A stretch of DNA of 64,000 nt, taken from NCBI GenBank assembly GCA_023460315.1, contig JAEWQO010000111.1:1-64000 (forward strand), in the 5' to 3' direction. The notes beneath the pieces were generated by a model that saw nothing but the letters and a program-made list of their open reading frames with translations, ran no database searches and was not told the DNA's origin. The position numbers and the translations under genes were made by a program. This DNA comes from Actinomycetes bacterium. Lineage in GTDB: Bacteria > Actinomycetota > Coriobacteriia > Coriobacteriales > Eggerthellaceae. Below, in pieces: positions 40,945 through 50,202 of the stretch (the first letter of the stretch is position 1; every line of letters starts with the position of its first letter).

Positions 40945-42354
40945 CTACGCTATGCTCACGATTTCATTGTTGCTGTTCCACGTGATCGTCGCGCTTTTCT
41001 GTTTCGCCGAACCACGAACCGTCTCCCCGTCAAGCGTTGCCACGGCGGATCCGGTGATGGTGAACGACGTCTGGTCGCTGCCGACATATTCCACGGCATC
41101 GACGCTGGCAATCTCGTAGGTGGTACCCCCGATGCTGATGGTTCCGGCGCTTTGGAGGTATGATCGCGCGGCGGATTCCAGCTCGGCTGCACGTGACAGG
41201 GCAACGACAACGGTTACCGTGGAACCCGAAATGAGCTTTTCTCCTGCTCCCGGTTCGGTTCTCAGCACCGTGCCCGAAGTGACGTTCTCGTTGTATTCGT
41301 AGCTCTCATGAGGCAGGTAGCCTCCGGCTTTAAGCGAGGCTGATGCCTCGTCCCACGTCTGCCCAGAAACATCGGGAATGGTATAGGGCACGGCGACGGT
41401 GATCGTGATGGGGGTGGTGGCCTTCGCCTTGGTTCCGGCCGCAGGGGAAACCGCGAGCACATTCCCTTCCGTCTCGTCGCTTCTTTGCTCCACCACCGTG
41501 ACGTTTTCAAGACCCTCGTCGTCAAGCATCTTTGCAGCGGCATCGCGCTGCTTTCCGGTCACGTCGGGGACTACGCGTGAGACCGACACGTGGATGACGA
41601 CCTCCGTGCCGGAGGCCTGTCGCGTGCCCGCGCTAGGATCGGTCAGGAGCACAACCCCCTCCGTCTCGTCGGACTTCGATTGGAGGACCCGAACGGAAAA
41701 TCCCTTTCCCTCAAGCACGTATTGGGCATCAGACTGCGTGTATCCCACAACATTGGGCAGGGTCTTCCCACCCCAAAGCTCCATGTGATAGGTAATGGCG
41801 ACCGCTCCAGCCAAAAGAAGGATCACCACCGCGATCACGATGGCCACGACCTTTCCTTTGCCCCTTTTCTCGGCGTTTGGATCAGGAGCGCGAAACTCCT
41901 TTTGCAGGGGAGCCGGATCGCCTTCTATGCGGGGCATCTCCATCGTGTCACCCGAGTGCCAGGACGCCCTCGGTGGGGCATAGCCAGCGTCGACGAGGAT
42001 CTCGTCAATGCCAGCTGTGTCGGAGACCCTCTTTGCGCCAGTCGTTCCCTCGGATACAGGGAATCGCACCGCCTTCAGGACAGCGGTGCGGTCTTCGTCG
42101 CTCTCCTCTTCGCGCGCATCGTCATCGGACAAGACGGACGCTTCCTCATTGTCGGCATCGGTTCCTTCAGCCTCGATGGCGGGAAGGACCAAGGAATTTT
42201 GATCGTCATCCCTGGCAAGCGGGGATGACGCTTCGTCCTGAGACTCTCCGAAGAGCGAACCTTCAGATGCGGCGGTGTCATCAAGCGGCGTCCCGCATTC
42301 ATCGCAAAACCGGGCGCCGTCTCTGTTTTCGGAATGGCAGTGCGGACAAATCAT
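40945..42354 (-). CDS. Zinc-ribbon, single-TM protein with PASTA repeats
   Basis: A 469-aa protein. An N-terminal zinc ribbon (MICPHCHSENRDGARFCDECG) is followed by a ~140-residue acidic cytoplasmic region, a membrane span (VVAIVIAVVILLLAGAVAITY) and three extracellular PASTA repeats (starting LPNVVGYTQSDAQYVL, VPDVTGKQRDAAAKML, IPDVSGQTWDEASASL) plus a C-terminal beta domain. PASTA repeats bind muropeptides in Ser/Thr kinases and PBPs, but no kinase domain is present. It could sense or scaffold cell-wall synthesis (inference). ATG 42354 is chosen because it gives the intact ribbon. Confidence 0.85.
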   Translation of the reverse strand: MICPHCHSENRDGARFCDECGTPLDDTAASEGSLFGESQDEASSPLARDDDQNSLVLPAIEAEGTDADNEEASVLSDDDAREEESDEDRTAVLKAVRFPVSEGTTGAKRVSDTAGIDEILVDAGYAPPRASWHSGDTMEMPRIEGDPAPLQKEFRAPDPNAEKRGKGKVVAIVIAVVILLLAGAVAITYHMELWGGKTLPNVVGYTQSDAQYVLEGKGFSVRVLQSKSDETEGVVLLTDPSAGTRQASGTEVVIHVSVSRVVPDVTGKQRDAAAKMLDDEGLENVTVVEQRSDETEGNVLAVSPAAGTKAKATTPITITVAVPYTIPDVSGQTWDEASASLKAGGYLPHESYEYNENVTSGTVLRTEPGAGEKLISGSTVTVVVALSRAAELESAARSYLQSAGTISIGGTTYEIASVDAVEYVGSDQTSFTITGSAVATLDGETVRGSAKQKSATITWNSNNEIVSIA

Positions 42355-42489
42355 GCTCTTGTCTCCTCCAGGTGACGGTACCGCCCCATTGTAACGGAAA
42401 ACCATGCACATCGAAGCCGCATCGCGCCGAACATCGACTTCGCAACAATACCTGCAGAAACCCTGCTCTCAGGTGGAGCCAAGCGCGGC

Positions 42490-43395
42490 TCAGGCCCCTT
42501 CTCCATAACCGAAACGGCGGATTTGGCTGGCGTCCTTTCGCCAGTTCTTCTTCACCTTGACCGAGAGGTCGAGAAAGACCCGGGTGCCGAGCAGCTGCTC
42601 GAGATCGACACGGGCTTCGATGCCGATCTGCCGGATGGCGCTCCCCCCTTTCCCGATGATGATCCCCTTCTGGCTGTCGCGTTCGACATAGATGACGGCA
42701 AAAATCCGGTGGAGATCTTTCTTTTTGTCATAGTTCATCTCATCCACCCGAACGCCGATGGCATGGGGAACCTCGTCATGAAACGAGCGCAGTATCTTCT
42801 CCCGGACAAATTCGGACACGATGACCTCAAGAGGCTGGTCGGTTTCCATATCGGCCGGAAACCAGGCCGGGCCTTCGGGCAGCAGCGCCGAGACGGTGTC
42901 GACGAATTCCGCAACGTTCGCGCCGGTCTGCGCCGAAAGAGCCATCACGTGATCCCACGCGCAGAGCGCTTCCGCGGCTTTTCGCTGAATGGCCAGGCGC
43001 GCATCGTCTACCAGGTCGGACTTGGACAGCACGAGGATCTTCTTTGCCCTGCTGCGCGCAAGCTGAGCGGCCACCCATTCGTCGCCAGCCCCGACTGGTT
43101 TCGAAGCGTCAACGAGCATGACGGCGACATCGACATCTTCAAGCGCTTTGAGGGCTGAGACATTCAATTCCTCCCCGAGCGCATCATGGGGCTTATGAAG
43201 CCCGGGAGTGTCAACCAAAACGAGCTGGAACCCATCGCGGGTGAGCACGGCACGAAAGCGATGCCGTGTCGTTTGCACCGTGTCTGAAGTGATGGCTATC
43301 TTCTTTCCCATCACCCGGTTGACCAGGGTCGATTTACCGGCATTCGGCCGTCCGACAAGCGTGACGAAGCCGGAGTGAAGCACGTTTTCTGACAT
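42490..43395 (-). CDS. era: GTPase Era
   Basis: A 301-aa (from ATG 43395, MSENVLHSGFVTLVGRPNAGKST) essential GTPase for 16S rRNA and 30S maturation. G1 GRPNAGKS, G3 DTPGL, G4 SKSD, and the C-terminal KH domain with KGIIIGKGGSAIRQIG. An in-frame ATG at 43431 overlaps the dgkA stop (TGATG) and would add 12 residues; it may be the coupled start. Confidence 0.96.
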   Translation of the reverse strand: MSENVLHSGFVTLVGRPNAGKSTLVNRVMGKKIAITSDTVQTTRHRFRAVLTRDGFQLVLVDTPGLHKPHDALGEELNVSALKALEDVDVAVMLVDASKPVGAGDEWVAAQLARSRAKKILVLSKSDLVDDARLAIQRKAAEALCAWDHVMALSAQTGANVAEFVDTVSALLPEGPAWFPADMETDQPLEVIVSEFVREKILRSFHDEVPHAIGVRVDEMNYDKKKDLHRIFAVIYVERDSQKGIIIGKGGSAIRQIGIEARVDLEQLLGTRVFLDLSVKVKKNWRKDASQIRRFGYGEGA

Positions 43396-43430
43396 GGAGG
43401 CATGCCCTTTCTTGAATGAGTCTGTCCCCA

Positions 43431-43901
43431 TCAGCCGACAATGAGCGCGATGAGGCGAGGAAGGAACACGACGCCGGCAACCGCAAGCGAAGCCAGGGAG
43501 GCAACAAGAACGGCGGAGGCGGCGCAGTCTTTGGCCCGGCGTGCGAGTTCGTGAAAATCAGGTGAAACGAGGTCGACCACTGACTCGACTGCCGTGTTCA
43601 TGCATTCCATCGAGAACACGAGGGCGATGCACAGCACAACTGCCGCCCAGCTTGCCGAATCAAGCGAAAGGGCGAATCCGAGGGCAAGGGCGACGGCGGA
43701 CACGACAAGGTGCACCTTCATGTTGCGCTGCGTGCGAACCGCATGAACCAGTCCCCGCCAGGCACAGGCGAACGCACACGCAAGCGAAAACCGGGAGCCC
43801 TGCGCCTTGTCGGCCTCATTGCGGACAAAGGACGATGTGTCGACGCATCCGGACGGCGGACGGGCGTCCCCCTCGTCATGCAGCGCTTTTCCCGGTTCCA
43901 T
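43431..43901 (-). CDS. dgkA: Diacylglycerol/undecaprenol kinase family protein
   Basis: A 156-aa membrane kinase. After ~50 polar residues come the family features RNMKVHLVVSAVALALGF, the signature FSMECMNTAVESVVDLV and ARRAKDCAASAVLV with three membrane helices. Gram-positive members phosphorylate undecaprenol for recycling of the wall carrier lipid. ATG 43901 (MEPGKALHDEG) is chosen; the frame remains open upstream but overlaps ybeY. It is located between ybeY and era, its usual place. Confidence 0.92.
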   Translation of the reverse strand: MEPGKALHDEGDARPPSGCVDTSSFVRNEADKAQGSRFSLACAFACAWRGLVHAVRTQRNMKVHLVVSAVALALGFALSLDSASWAAVVLCIALVFSMECMNTAVESVVDLVSPDFHELARRAKDCAASAVLVASLASLAVAGVVFLPRLIALIVG

Positions 43902-43920
43902 GTTCGTCACTTTTTCGGAA

Positions 43921-44388
43921 TCACTTGGCGCGTTGGGACCATGCGGCAAGCAGGGCGGCCTCTTGCCGTTCCATGACCTCGGCCTCGTCGTCCTCAACGT
44001 GATCATATCCGCAGAGGTGCAGCAGGCCGTGGACGAGGAGAAGGCTGATCTCCTCCTCGAACGTCGTGCCGAATTCAAGCGTCTGGCGGGCGGCGACATC
44101 GGGAGCGATGACGACATCGCCCAATTCATAAACCAGCCCGTCGGCAAAGGCGGAGGACGAGAACTCGTCAGCGACATTGTCGCATTCGAACGAGAGCACG
44201 TCGGTCGGGCCCTCCTTGTGACGATAGCGCTCATTGAGGTCCGCGATGGCCTCGTCGGTCACGAAGCTCACGGAGACTTCCGTTGTGGAAGGCTTGTCTT
44301 CACGCGACAGCACGAACTGAGCGAGCTCTTGCAACGGAAACCCCTCGAGATCCTCCCGGTGATAGTCGTAGTTGATTTGGATATCCAT
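43921..44388 (-). CDS. ybeY: Endoribonuclease YbeY
   Basis: A 155-aa metal-dependent RNase in 16S rRNA maturation and ribosome quality control. The zinc motif HGLLHLCGYDH is intact, preceded by PTDVLSFECDNV. It starts 3 bases after the phoH stop and precedes dgkA and era, forming a ribosome-maturation operon. Confidence 0.96.
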   Translation of the reverse strand: MDIQINYDYHREDLEGFPLQELAQFVLSREDKPSTTEVSVSFVTDEAIADLNERYRHKEGPTDVLSFECDNVADEFSSSAFADGLVYELGDVVIAPDVAARQTLEFGTTFEEEISLLLVHGLLHLCGYDHVEDDEAEVMERQEAALLAAWSQRAK

Positions 44389-44391
44389 TGA

Positions 44392-45348
44392 TCAGGCCTT
44401 TCTGGTTGATCGGTCGTAGGCCGAGACGATTGCGGCAACCAAGGAGTGCCGCACCACGTCTTTTCCGGAAAAATCGCAGAATGCGATGTCGTCGATGCCG
44501 TCGAGTATCTCCCGCACGCCCTTGAGTCCCGATGTCCCATGGGGCAGGTCAAGCTGGGTCACGTCTCCCGTGATAACCATCCTCGACCCAAAGCCGAGGC
44601 GTGTGAGGAACAGCTTCATTTGTTCCGCCGTCGTATTCTGAGCTTCGTCGAGAATGATGAAGCTGTCGTTCAGCGTGCGTCCTCTCATGAAGGCGAGGGG
44701 GGCAATCTCGATGACGCCCCCCTCGATGAGCTGCAACGCCCGCTCCATGTCAGTCATGTCGAACAGCGCATCGTACAGGGGCCTGATGTAGGGGTCAACC
44801 TTCTCGTTGATGGTTCCAGGCAAAAAGCCGAGGCTTTCGCCCGCTTCCACGATGGGGCGCGTGAGGATGACGCGTCCCACTTCTTTACGTTTGAGGGCGG
44901 CTACGGCCATGGCCATGGCCAGATAGGTCTTCCCGGTGCCGGCCGGTCCAATGCCAAACGTGATGGTATGGGAACGAATGGCGTCCACATAGCGCTTCTG
45001 GCCTGCCGTCTTGGGCCTGATGGCCCGTCCGCGATACGTCAGCAGAATGTCCTCCCGCAGCGCTCGCGGCGAGAACTCGGCCGTATGGAGAAGTTCCACC
45101 GCCCGGCGCACGTAGTCGACCGTGGGCTCATCCCCACCGTCGACAAGCTCGATGAGATCAGAAAACAGAGCCGTCAAGGACTGCACTTCGAGAGGGTCTC
45201 CCTCGAGGGAAATCACATCTCCCCGCACGGTGATCCGGGCATGGAACGCATCCTGCATGACATGGAGCATCTCGTCTGCCGGTCCCACGATGCGCGCCAT
45301 GTCCACGCTTGCTGGAGTGGTGAGAGTGATTTGAGTCTTGTCTTTCAT
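44392..45348 (-). CDS. phoH: PhoH-like ATPase
   Basis: A 318-aa P-loop ATPase (GPAGTGKTYLAMAMA, Walker B in DSFIILDEAQNTT, and the TGDVTQLDLP motif). An N-terminal KH-like portion precedes the ATPase. PhoH-like proteins adjoining ybeY are thought to act in RNA metabolism. The upstream gap 45349-45536 shows no gene. Confidence 0.95.
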   Translation of the reverse strand: MKDKTQITLTTPASVDMARIVGPADEMLHVMQDAFHARITVRGDVISLEGDPLEVQSLTALFSDLIELVDGGDEPTVDYVRRAVELLHTAEFSPRALREDILLTYRGRAIRPKTAGQKRYVDAIRSHTITFGIGPAGTGKTYLAMAMAVAALKRKEVGRVILTRPIVEAGESLGFLPGTINEKVDPYIRPLYDALFDMTDMERALQLIEGGVIEIAPLAFMRGRTLNDSFIILDEAQNTTAEQMKLFLTRLGFGSRMVITGDVTQLDLPHGTSGLKGVREILDGIDDIAFCDFSGKDVVRHSLVAAIVSAYDRSTRKA

Positions 45349-45536
45349 GGGGAATATTGTACCATGGCCTTCTTCATGCTCCCGCCAACGTCATCGAAGA
45401 GATGGTCCGTTGCCTTGCCGAAAACATCCGAAGCACATTTCCCGAAGCGGACAGGGTGCAGGCTTGACGCACTGCGGCCTCGTCCGACCCCTTGATCCAA
45501 GGCGGGCGTCGCCGTGTGCTCAAGCATCCCCGTAGA

Positions 45537-46904
45537 TCAGAGAGTGGCCGCTTGAGCCGCGCTTTCGCAGAGACCATCATTCCGCTCCGCCTTGCCGCTC
45601 AACGCACAGAGCCCTTCCGACACGTCGGGCACCGGGGGAAGGAGCGCATCGACGAGGGCGCCCGGAGCGGATCCCCGCGGTGCCGGGATTTCGAAATAGC
45701 TTTCCGTCATGGCCGTGTTTCCCGCTTCCACAAGAACGAGCTCATGCATGCCGACGCGCCGTGCATAGTCAGCGGCGCGCAGCTCGTCTCCCAGCGCGCG
45801 TGCGGCGGCGGCACGCTGGGCACGAACGGCCATCGGCACCTGATCAGTCCGCTGTGCGGCCGGTGTGCCGGCTCTGACGGAGTAGGGAAACACATGGATT
45901 TTTGAGAATCCGCAGTGCCGCGCGACGGCGAGCGTCTGCTGGAACTCCGCATCGGTTTCTCCGGGAAAGCCAACGATGATGTCGGTTGAGAGCGAGATTG
46001 TCGGAATGGCTTCACGCAGACGGTCGACGAGCGCGATGTAACGACCAACGTCGTAGGGACGGGCCATCTCCCGCAGGACTTTGTCGCTGCCCGATTGCAG
46101 CGGGAGATGGAGGTGCCGGCACAGCCTGCCCTCCCCCTCAGCCAACAGCGAGACCAGCCTCTCGTCGACGTCGCGCGGCTCGATGCTCGAAATGCGGAAA
46201 CGGGTTGGGACGTCTTCCCGTCCGCCCAAGCCATCCGTTTCCCGCAGCAGGCGGGAAACGAGGTCGGACAGGCGGACGGCCTGCGGGTCACGACGGTCCC
46301 CGTCGCAGTACGATCCCAGGTTGATGCCAGTGAGCACAATCTCCCTCACCCCTGAACGGGCGAGCGTCGCGCACTCGTTCGAAACTTCGTCGGCAGAGCG
46401 GCTCGTCGCCTGCCCGCGGGCAACGTGCACGATGCAGAACGTGCAGGCATTATCGCAGCCATCCTGGACTTTGACGCCGACGCGGGTTCGGAAGGAGCCG
46501 CCGACAGGGGCCGGCAAAGGCCTGTCCGACGGCGTGGAAGCGTCCTGCTCCCTCCCCGCCTCGCTCTCGCAGAGGCGCGAGGCCTGTTCTGACAGATAGG
46601 CATCGATGGCACCTTTTGCGACCACGTCCACGCGCGAATCGAGGGCCCGGTAGGCGGCTGAGTCGAGAGCGGCCGCGCAACCGGTGACGACGATGCGCGC
46701 GCAGGGGTGGTCGCGCAATGCTCGCCTCACCGCCTTGCGCGCTTTCTTTTCGGCCTCTCCCGTCACGGTGCAGGTGTTCACCACCACGATATCGGCCTCT
46801 TTCCCGAAGGCCTCTTGTCCTCCCCGAGAAAGAAGGAGCGCGGCTGCAGCATCCGATTCGACGCGATTGACCTTGCATCCCAAGTTGATGACCGAGAATT
46901 TCAC
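45537..46904 (-). CDS. mtaB: tRNA (t6A37) methylthiotransferase MtaB
   Basis: A 455-aa radical-SAM enzyme converting t6A37 to ms2t6A in tRNAs reading ANN codons. N-terminal cysteines in NLGCKVNRVESD and VVNTCTVTGEAEKKAR, then CDNACTFCIVHVARG with the cluster cysteines. GCKVN and TCTVT are MtaB hallmarks. It overlaps rsmE by ATGA. Confidence 0.95.
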   Translation of the reverse strand: MKFSVINLGCKVNRVESDAAAALLLSRGGQEAFGKEADIVVVNTCTVTGEAEKKARKAVRRALRDHPCARIVVTGCAAALDSAAYRALDSRVDVVAKGAIDAYLSEQASRLCESEAGREQDASTPSDRPLPAPVGGSFRTRVGVKVQDGCDNACTFCIVHVARGQATSRSADEVSNECATLARSGVREIVLTGINLGSYCDGDRRDPQAVRLSDLVSRLLRETDGLGGREDVPTRFRISSIEPRDVDERLVSLLAEGEGRLCRHLHLPLQSGSDKVLREMARPYDVGRYIALVDRLREAIPTISLSTDIIVGFPGETDAEFQQTLAVARHCGFSKIHVFPYSVRAGTPAAQRTDQVPMAVRAQRAAAARALGDELRAADYARRVGMHELVLVEAGNTAMTESYFEIPAPRGSAPGALVDALLPPVPDVSEGLCALSGKAERNDGLCESAAQAATL

Positions 46905-47755
46905 GGCGTGGCCTCTCCGAGGTCCGGCCTTGCATGGCCGTGCGCATCGGCCTCGGATCGGAAGGGGGCGTTGCCCAATCCACCCAGTTCGTAAAGCGTC
47001 AGCGCGCTTGCCACGATGCCTGCCGTTTCCGTGCGGAGAATCGAGGGACCCAGAGAGACCAGCTCCGCATGAGGATTGCTCGCAAGCAAGGTTTTCACCT
47101 CATGCTCGGAAAAACCGCCCTCGGGACCAACCACCACGACGACGGGAGCTTGCGCCGGCCGAGACTCCTCGACGGCACGGTTTCTGCGCAGAGCGTCTGC
47201 AAGCCGTGCCGTCGAGGGGGCCTCCTCCCAACAAATCAAAACCGCAGCTGCTTCCTTGAAGGATTCGGCTGCGGTTTTGATGTCAAGGGGCGCACCTACC
47301 TCAGGGATGCTCGGCTGTCCCGACTGCATGGCGGCGCTTTTCGCGATAGCCTGCCAGCGGTCCCTCTTTGCGGAAGCCTTCTTGGCGTCCAACCTGACGA
47401 TGGACCGCTCGCATGCGAGGGGAATGAAACCGCACACGCCGAGTTCGGTGGCGTGCCGGATGACCGTCTCCATCTTGTCCGCTTTCGCAAGCCCCTGAGC
47501 AAGGATGACGAACGGCGGCTCCTCCTGGCTTCCAGCGTGGCGCGCAATCCGGACCAGGGGTTGGGAGTCGTCAAACGAGACGATTTCGCATTCGAAGTAG
47601 TCCTGCGCCGCATCGACCACGACGATATGTTCCTCCGGCTCGAGGCGCAGCACGCGGGCATGCTTCGCATCCGCGGGAGAGAGGCGGAGCGGAAAGACCC
47701 CGCCTCTCTCTGCAGAGAGCTCCTGGTCCTCCAGGTAGAAGCGGTGCAGAGACAT
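46901..47755 (-). CDS. rsmE: 16S rRNA (uracil1498-N3)-methyltransferase
   Basis: A 284-aa SPOUT-type methyltransferase: HRFYLEDQ, HARVLRLEPEE, the central QGLAKADKMETVIRHATELGV and C-terminal VVVVGPEGGFSEHEV and LGPSILRTETAGIVA (the trefoil-knot SAM site). ATG 47755 lies one base after the dnaJ stop. It is coupled to both neighbours (dnaJ upstream, mtaB downstream), a widespread order. Confidence 0.95.
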   Translation of the reverse strand: MSLHRFYLEDQELSAERGGVFPLRLSPADAKHARVLRLEPEEHIVVVDAAQDYFECEIVSFDDSQPLVRIARHAGSQEEPPFVILAQGLAKADKMETVIRHATELGVCGFIPLACERSIVRLDAKKASAKRDRWQAIAKSAAMQSGQPSIPEVGAPLDIKTAAESFKEAAAVLICWEEAPSTARLADALRRNRAVEESRPAQAPVVVVVGPEGGFSEHEVKTLLASNPHAELVSLGPSILRTETAGIVASALTLYELGGLGNAPFRSEADAHGHARPDLGEATP

Positions 47756-47756
47756 G

Positions 47757-48893
47757 TCAGTTGAATGCGTCGCGGAGCTTTTGCAGCGGGGAGCGTGCAT
47801 CAGAGATGCCTTCGCCCATGTCCTCGGCAAGTTGCTCGAGCAGTTCGCGCTGCTTCTTCGTCACCTTTTTCGGCACAACCACGTTCACGTGAACATACAG
47901 GTCGCCCCGGGCATCGCTACGAAATCGCGGCATGCCGAATCCACGGACGCGGACAATTTGCTCGTTCTGACAGCCTTCGGGAACGCGCACCTGCACCTTC
48001 TCGTCTTCGAATATCCCGTCGATCTCAATTTCGGCGCCGAGCGTCGCCTGAACGATGGAGACGTTTGCGCGGGCATGCAGGCTGTCGCCGTCGCGCTCGA
48101 AGAACTCATGCGGCTGGATACGGCAGGTCACAATGAGGTCGCCAGCGGCGGCACCATGCATGCCCGCCTCTCCGAACCCCGACAGGCGAAGCTGTTGGGA
48201 ATCTCGAATGCCCACGGGAACTTCCACCGTCACACGCTGCCGATCGGGCACGCGGCCCTGTCCCTCGCACTCGGGACAGGGATTCTCGATGGTCTGGCCG
48301 GTGCCGCCACATGTCTTGCACGTCGTCGCAGCCTGCATGTCTCCAAGGAAGGTGTGCTGGATGGTGACCACTCGTCCCGATCCGCCGCAATCGGGGCAGG
48401 TGACTTGCTTGCCACCTTCGCCAAGGCCCGATCCGCCGCAATCGGGGCAAGGGGCAAGACGGTCGTAGACGATCTCCTTTTTCGCGCCAGCCGCAACTTC
48501 CTCAAGTGTCAGACGTAGTCCGACGCCCATGTCGCGCCCCTCCTTGCGGACGGAGGCACGCCCTGTTCCCGCACCTCCAAAGAATGAGCTGAACAGGTCG
48601 CCCATGCCGAATCCGCCACCGAAAAGGTCCTCGAAGTCAACATAGCCGCCGCCGTACGGATCCCCTCCCCCTGCGGCTCCGGGAACGGTCCCAAATCGAT
48701 CGTATTGAGCACGCTTGCCGGGATCAGACAGCACGTCATATGCCTCGTTGAGCTCTTTGAACTGATCCTCCGCATCAGCCGCCTTGTTGACGTCGGGATG
48801 CAGCTCCCGGGCCCGTCGGCGAAAGGCTTTCTTGATCTCGTCTTCCGAAGCGTCTTTGGAGACGCCCAGTGTTTCGTACAGATCCTTGGTCAT
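47757..48893 (-). CDS. dnaJ: Chaperone DnaJ
   Basis: A 378-aa type I DnaJ co-chaperone: J domain with HPD in RARELHPDVNKAAD, a Gly/Phe-rich segment (GGGFGMGDLFSSFFGG), four CxxCxGxG zinc repeats (CPDCGGSGLG, CPDCGGSGRV, CKTCGGTGQ, CPECEGQGRV) and the C-terminal substrate-binding domains. It is part of the hrcA operon and probably heat-induced via the CIRCE-like element. Confidence 0.97.
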   Translation of the reverse strand: MTKDLYETLGVSKDASEDEIKKAFRRRARELHPDVNKAADAEDQFKELNEAYDVLSDPGKRAQYDRFGTVPGAAGGGDPYGGGYVDFEDLFGGGFGMGDLFSSFFGGAGTGRASVRKEGRDMGVGLRLTLEEVAAGAKKEIVYDRLAPCPDCGGSGLGEGGKQVTCPDCGGSGRVVTIQHTFLGDMQAATTCKTCGGTGQTIENPCPECEGQGRVPDRQRVTVEVPVGIRDSQQLRLSGFGEAGMHGAAAGDLIVTCRIQPHEFFERDGDSLHARANVSIVQATLGAEIEIDGIFEDEKVQVRVPEGCQNEQIVRVRGFGMPRFRSDARGDLYVHVNVVVPKKVTKKQRELLEQLAEDMGEGISDARSPLQKLRDAFN

Positions 48894-48920
48894 GCTGTTC
48901 GGAAACCTTTCCTCGTCAGA

Positions 48921-48937
48921 CGCCCTCAGAGAGGGCG
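48921..48937 (-). repeat. Hairpin between hrcA and dnaJ
   Basis: CGCCCTC (48921-48927), loop AGA, GAGGGCG (48931-48937). An intercistronic structure with no T-tract; it may adjust dnaJ expression relative to hrcA. Confidence 0.5.
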
Positions 48938-48955
48938 CTCTTTGTTAAGTGTGCC

Positions 48956-49975
48956 CTACGCCTCCTGCAATGCCTCGCTTGCCACCCGCACCGCCCTGAT
49001 GACTTTTGAATAGTCCATGCGCGTGGGACCAATCACGGCGACGACGCCGGCGGAGTCGCCCCGGCCATAGCGCCCTGCCACCACGGAAACTCCCGCAAGC
49101 TCTGCGGCATCGTTCTCGCTTCCGATGCGAACCGTGGGCAAGCCGTCCTCCCTGGTCGCATCATCGAGGATATGAAAGAGCACCGTATCGTTTTCAAGCA
49201 CCTGCAAAATGGGGAGAAGCGTCTGAGAACGGCTGAATTCGGGTTTGGTGAGCAGCGAGCTCACTCCGATCCGATGCGCACGGCCGACTTCGTTTTCCTG
49301 CAGGCATGACAGGACCTCATCCATGACAAGCCCCACAAGCGGATTGCGAAACGCCTCGAGCATGCCGCGCCCTATGCCCTCTTCGATGTCACGCAGAGAC
49401 TTGTTCGCGAACACTTCAGACAGAAAATTCTGGACTTCGGCAAGTTCGTCGGAATCGACCTCCTCGGCGAATTCCACCTGTCTGTTGAACACCTGTCCGT
49501 CTTCGGTCACCAGTACGACAAGCGCACGGTAGGCACTGAGGGAGATCAAGGACAACTGCTTGACGCGAAGGGTGAGAACGGAGGGCGCCAAGACGATGGA
49601 CAAACAGTCAGTGAGCTTCGTGAGCGCCGCCGACGTCTGCTCAAGCAAGGTGTCAAGCTCGGTCGCACTGCGCTTGAGGTCGCTGACCACTGCCTTGTAG
49701 CGGCTGCTCTCCTCCGCGATGCCCACCGCACCCGATCGCAGAAGATCGTCGACAAAGGCGCGGTATCCGAAATCGGTCGGAATCCTGCCGGCCGACGTGT
49801 GCGGCTGCGTGATGTAGCCGCCGCCCTCCAGCACGGACAGCTCGTTTCTCACGGTTGCCGAACTCACGCCCAGCTGATAGCGCTCCGCCAACGTGCGCGA
49901 TCCCACCGGAAGCGCACGTGCAACGTACTCTTCGATGAGTGCGGCTAACACTCGTTGTCGCCTGTCCGAAAGCAC
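48956..49975 (-). CDS. hrcA: Heat-inducible transcription repressor HrcA
   Basis: A 339-aa repressor that binds CIRCE operators of heat-shock operons with help from GroEL. The N-terminal winged helix (RRQRVLAALIEEYVARALPVGSRTLAERY, then SSATVRNELSVLEGGGYITQPHTSAGRIPTD) and the C-terminal NRQVEFAEE and GPTRMDY blocks are conserved. A CIRCE-like element upstream suggests autoregulation. Confidence 0.96.
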   Translation of the reverse strand: MLSDRRQRVLAALIEEYVARALPVGSRTLAERYQLGVSSATVRNELSVLEGGGYITQPHTSAGRIPTDFGYRAFVDDLLRSGAVGIAEESSRYKAVVSDLKRSATELDTLLEQTSAALTKLTDCLSIVLAPSVLTLRVKQLSLISLSAYRALVVLVTEDGQVFNRQVEFAEEVDSDELAEVQNFLSEVFANKSLRDIEEGIGRGMLEAFRNPLVGLVMDEVLSCLQENEVGRAHRIGVSSLLTKPEFSRSQTLLPILQVLENDTVLFHILDDATREDGLPTVRIGSENDAAELAGVSVVAGRYGRGDSAGVVAVIGPTRMDYSKVIRAVRVASEALQEA

Positions 49976-50113
49976 GTCTCACACCTCTTCATCTTTCAAT
50001 CATGACGAATCATGCCTCATCGTCGGTGTTTGTTATTCAGGGAGAATGAACAAGCAGCTGCTTTCTTAGGATTCCCGAAGCCAGCGGTCTCGAACATTCG
50101 CCATCACTGCATT

Positions 50114-50140
50114 TTAGCAGCCTCGTCAAGAGAGTGCTAA
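50114..50140. promoter_or_regulatory. CIRCE-like HrcA operator
   Basis: TTAGCAGCC (50114-50122), 9-base spacer, GAGTGCTAA (50132-50140). The right half matches the CIRCE consensus (TTAGCACTC-N9-GAGTGCTAA) perfectly, the left half at 7 of 9 positions. It lies upstream of hrcA on the transcribed side. Confidence 0.8.
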
Positions 50141-50202
50141 TAATTGTGAAGAAACGGGGTGAAACCGGCCGGTCGGGTTCCCGGATGGACCGGAAGGCTT
50201 CC

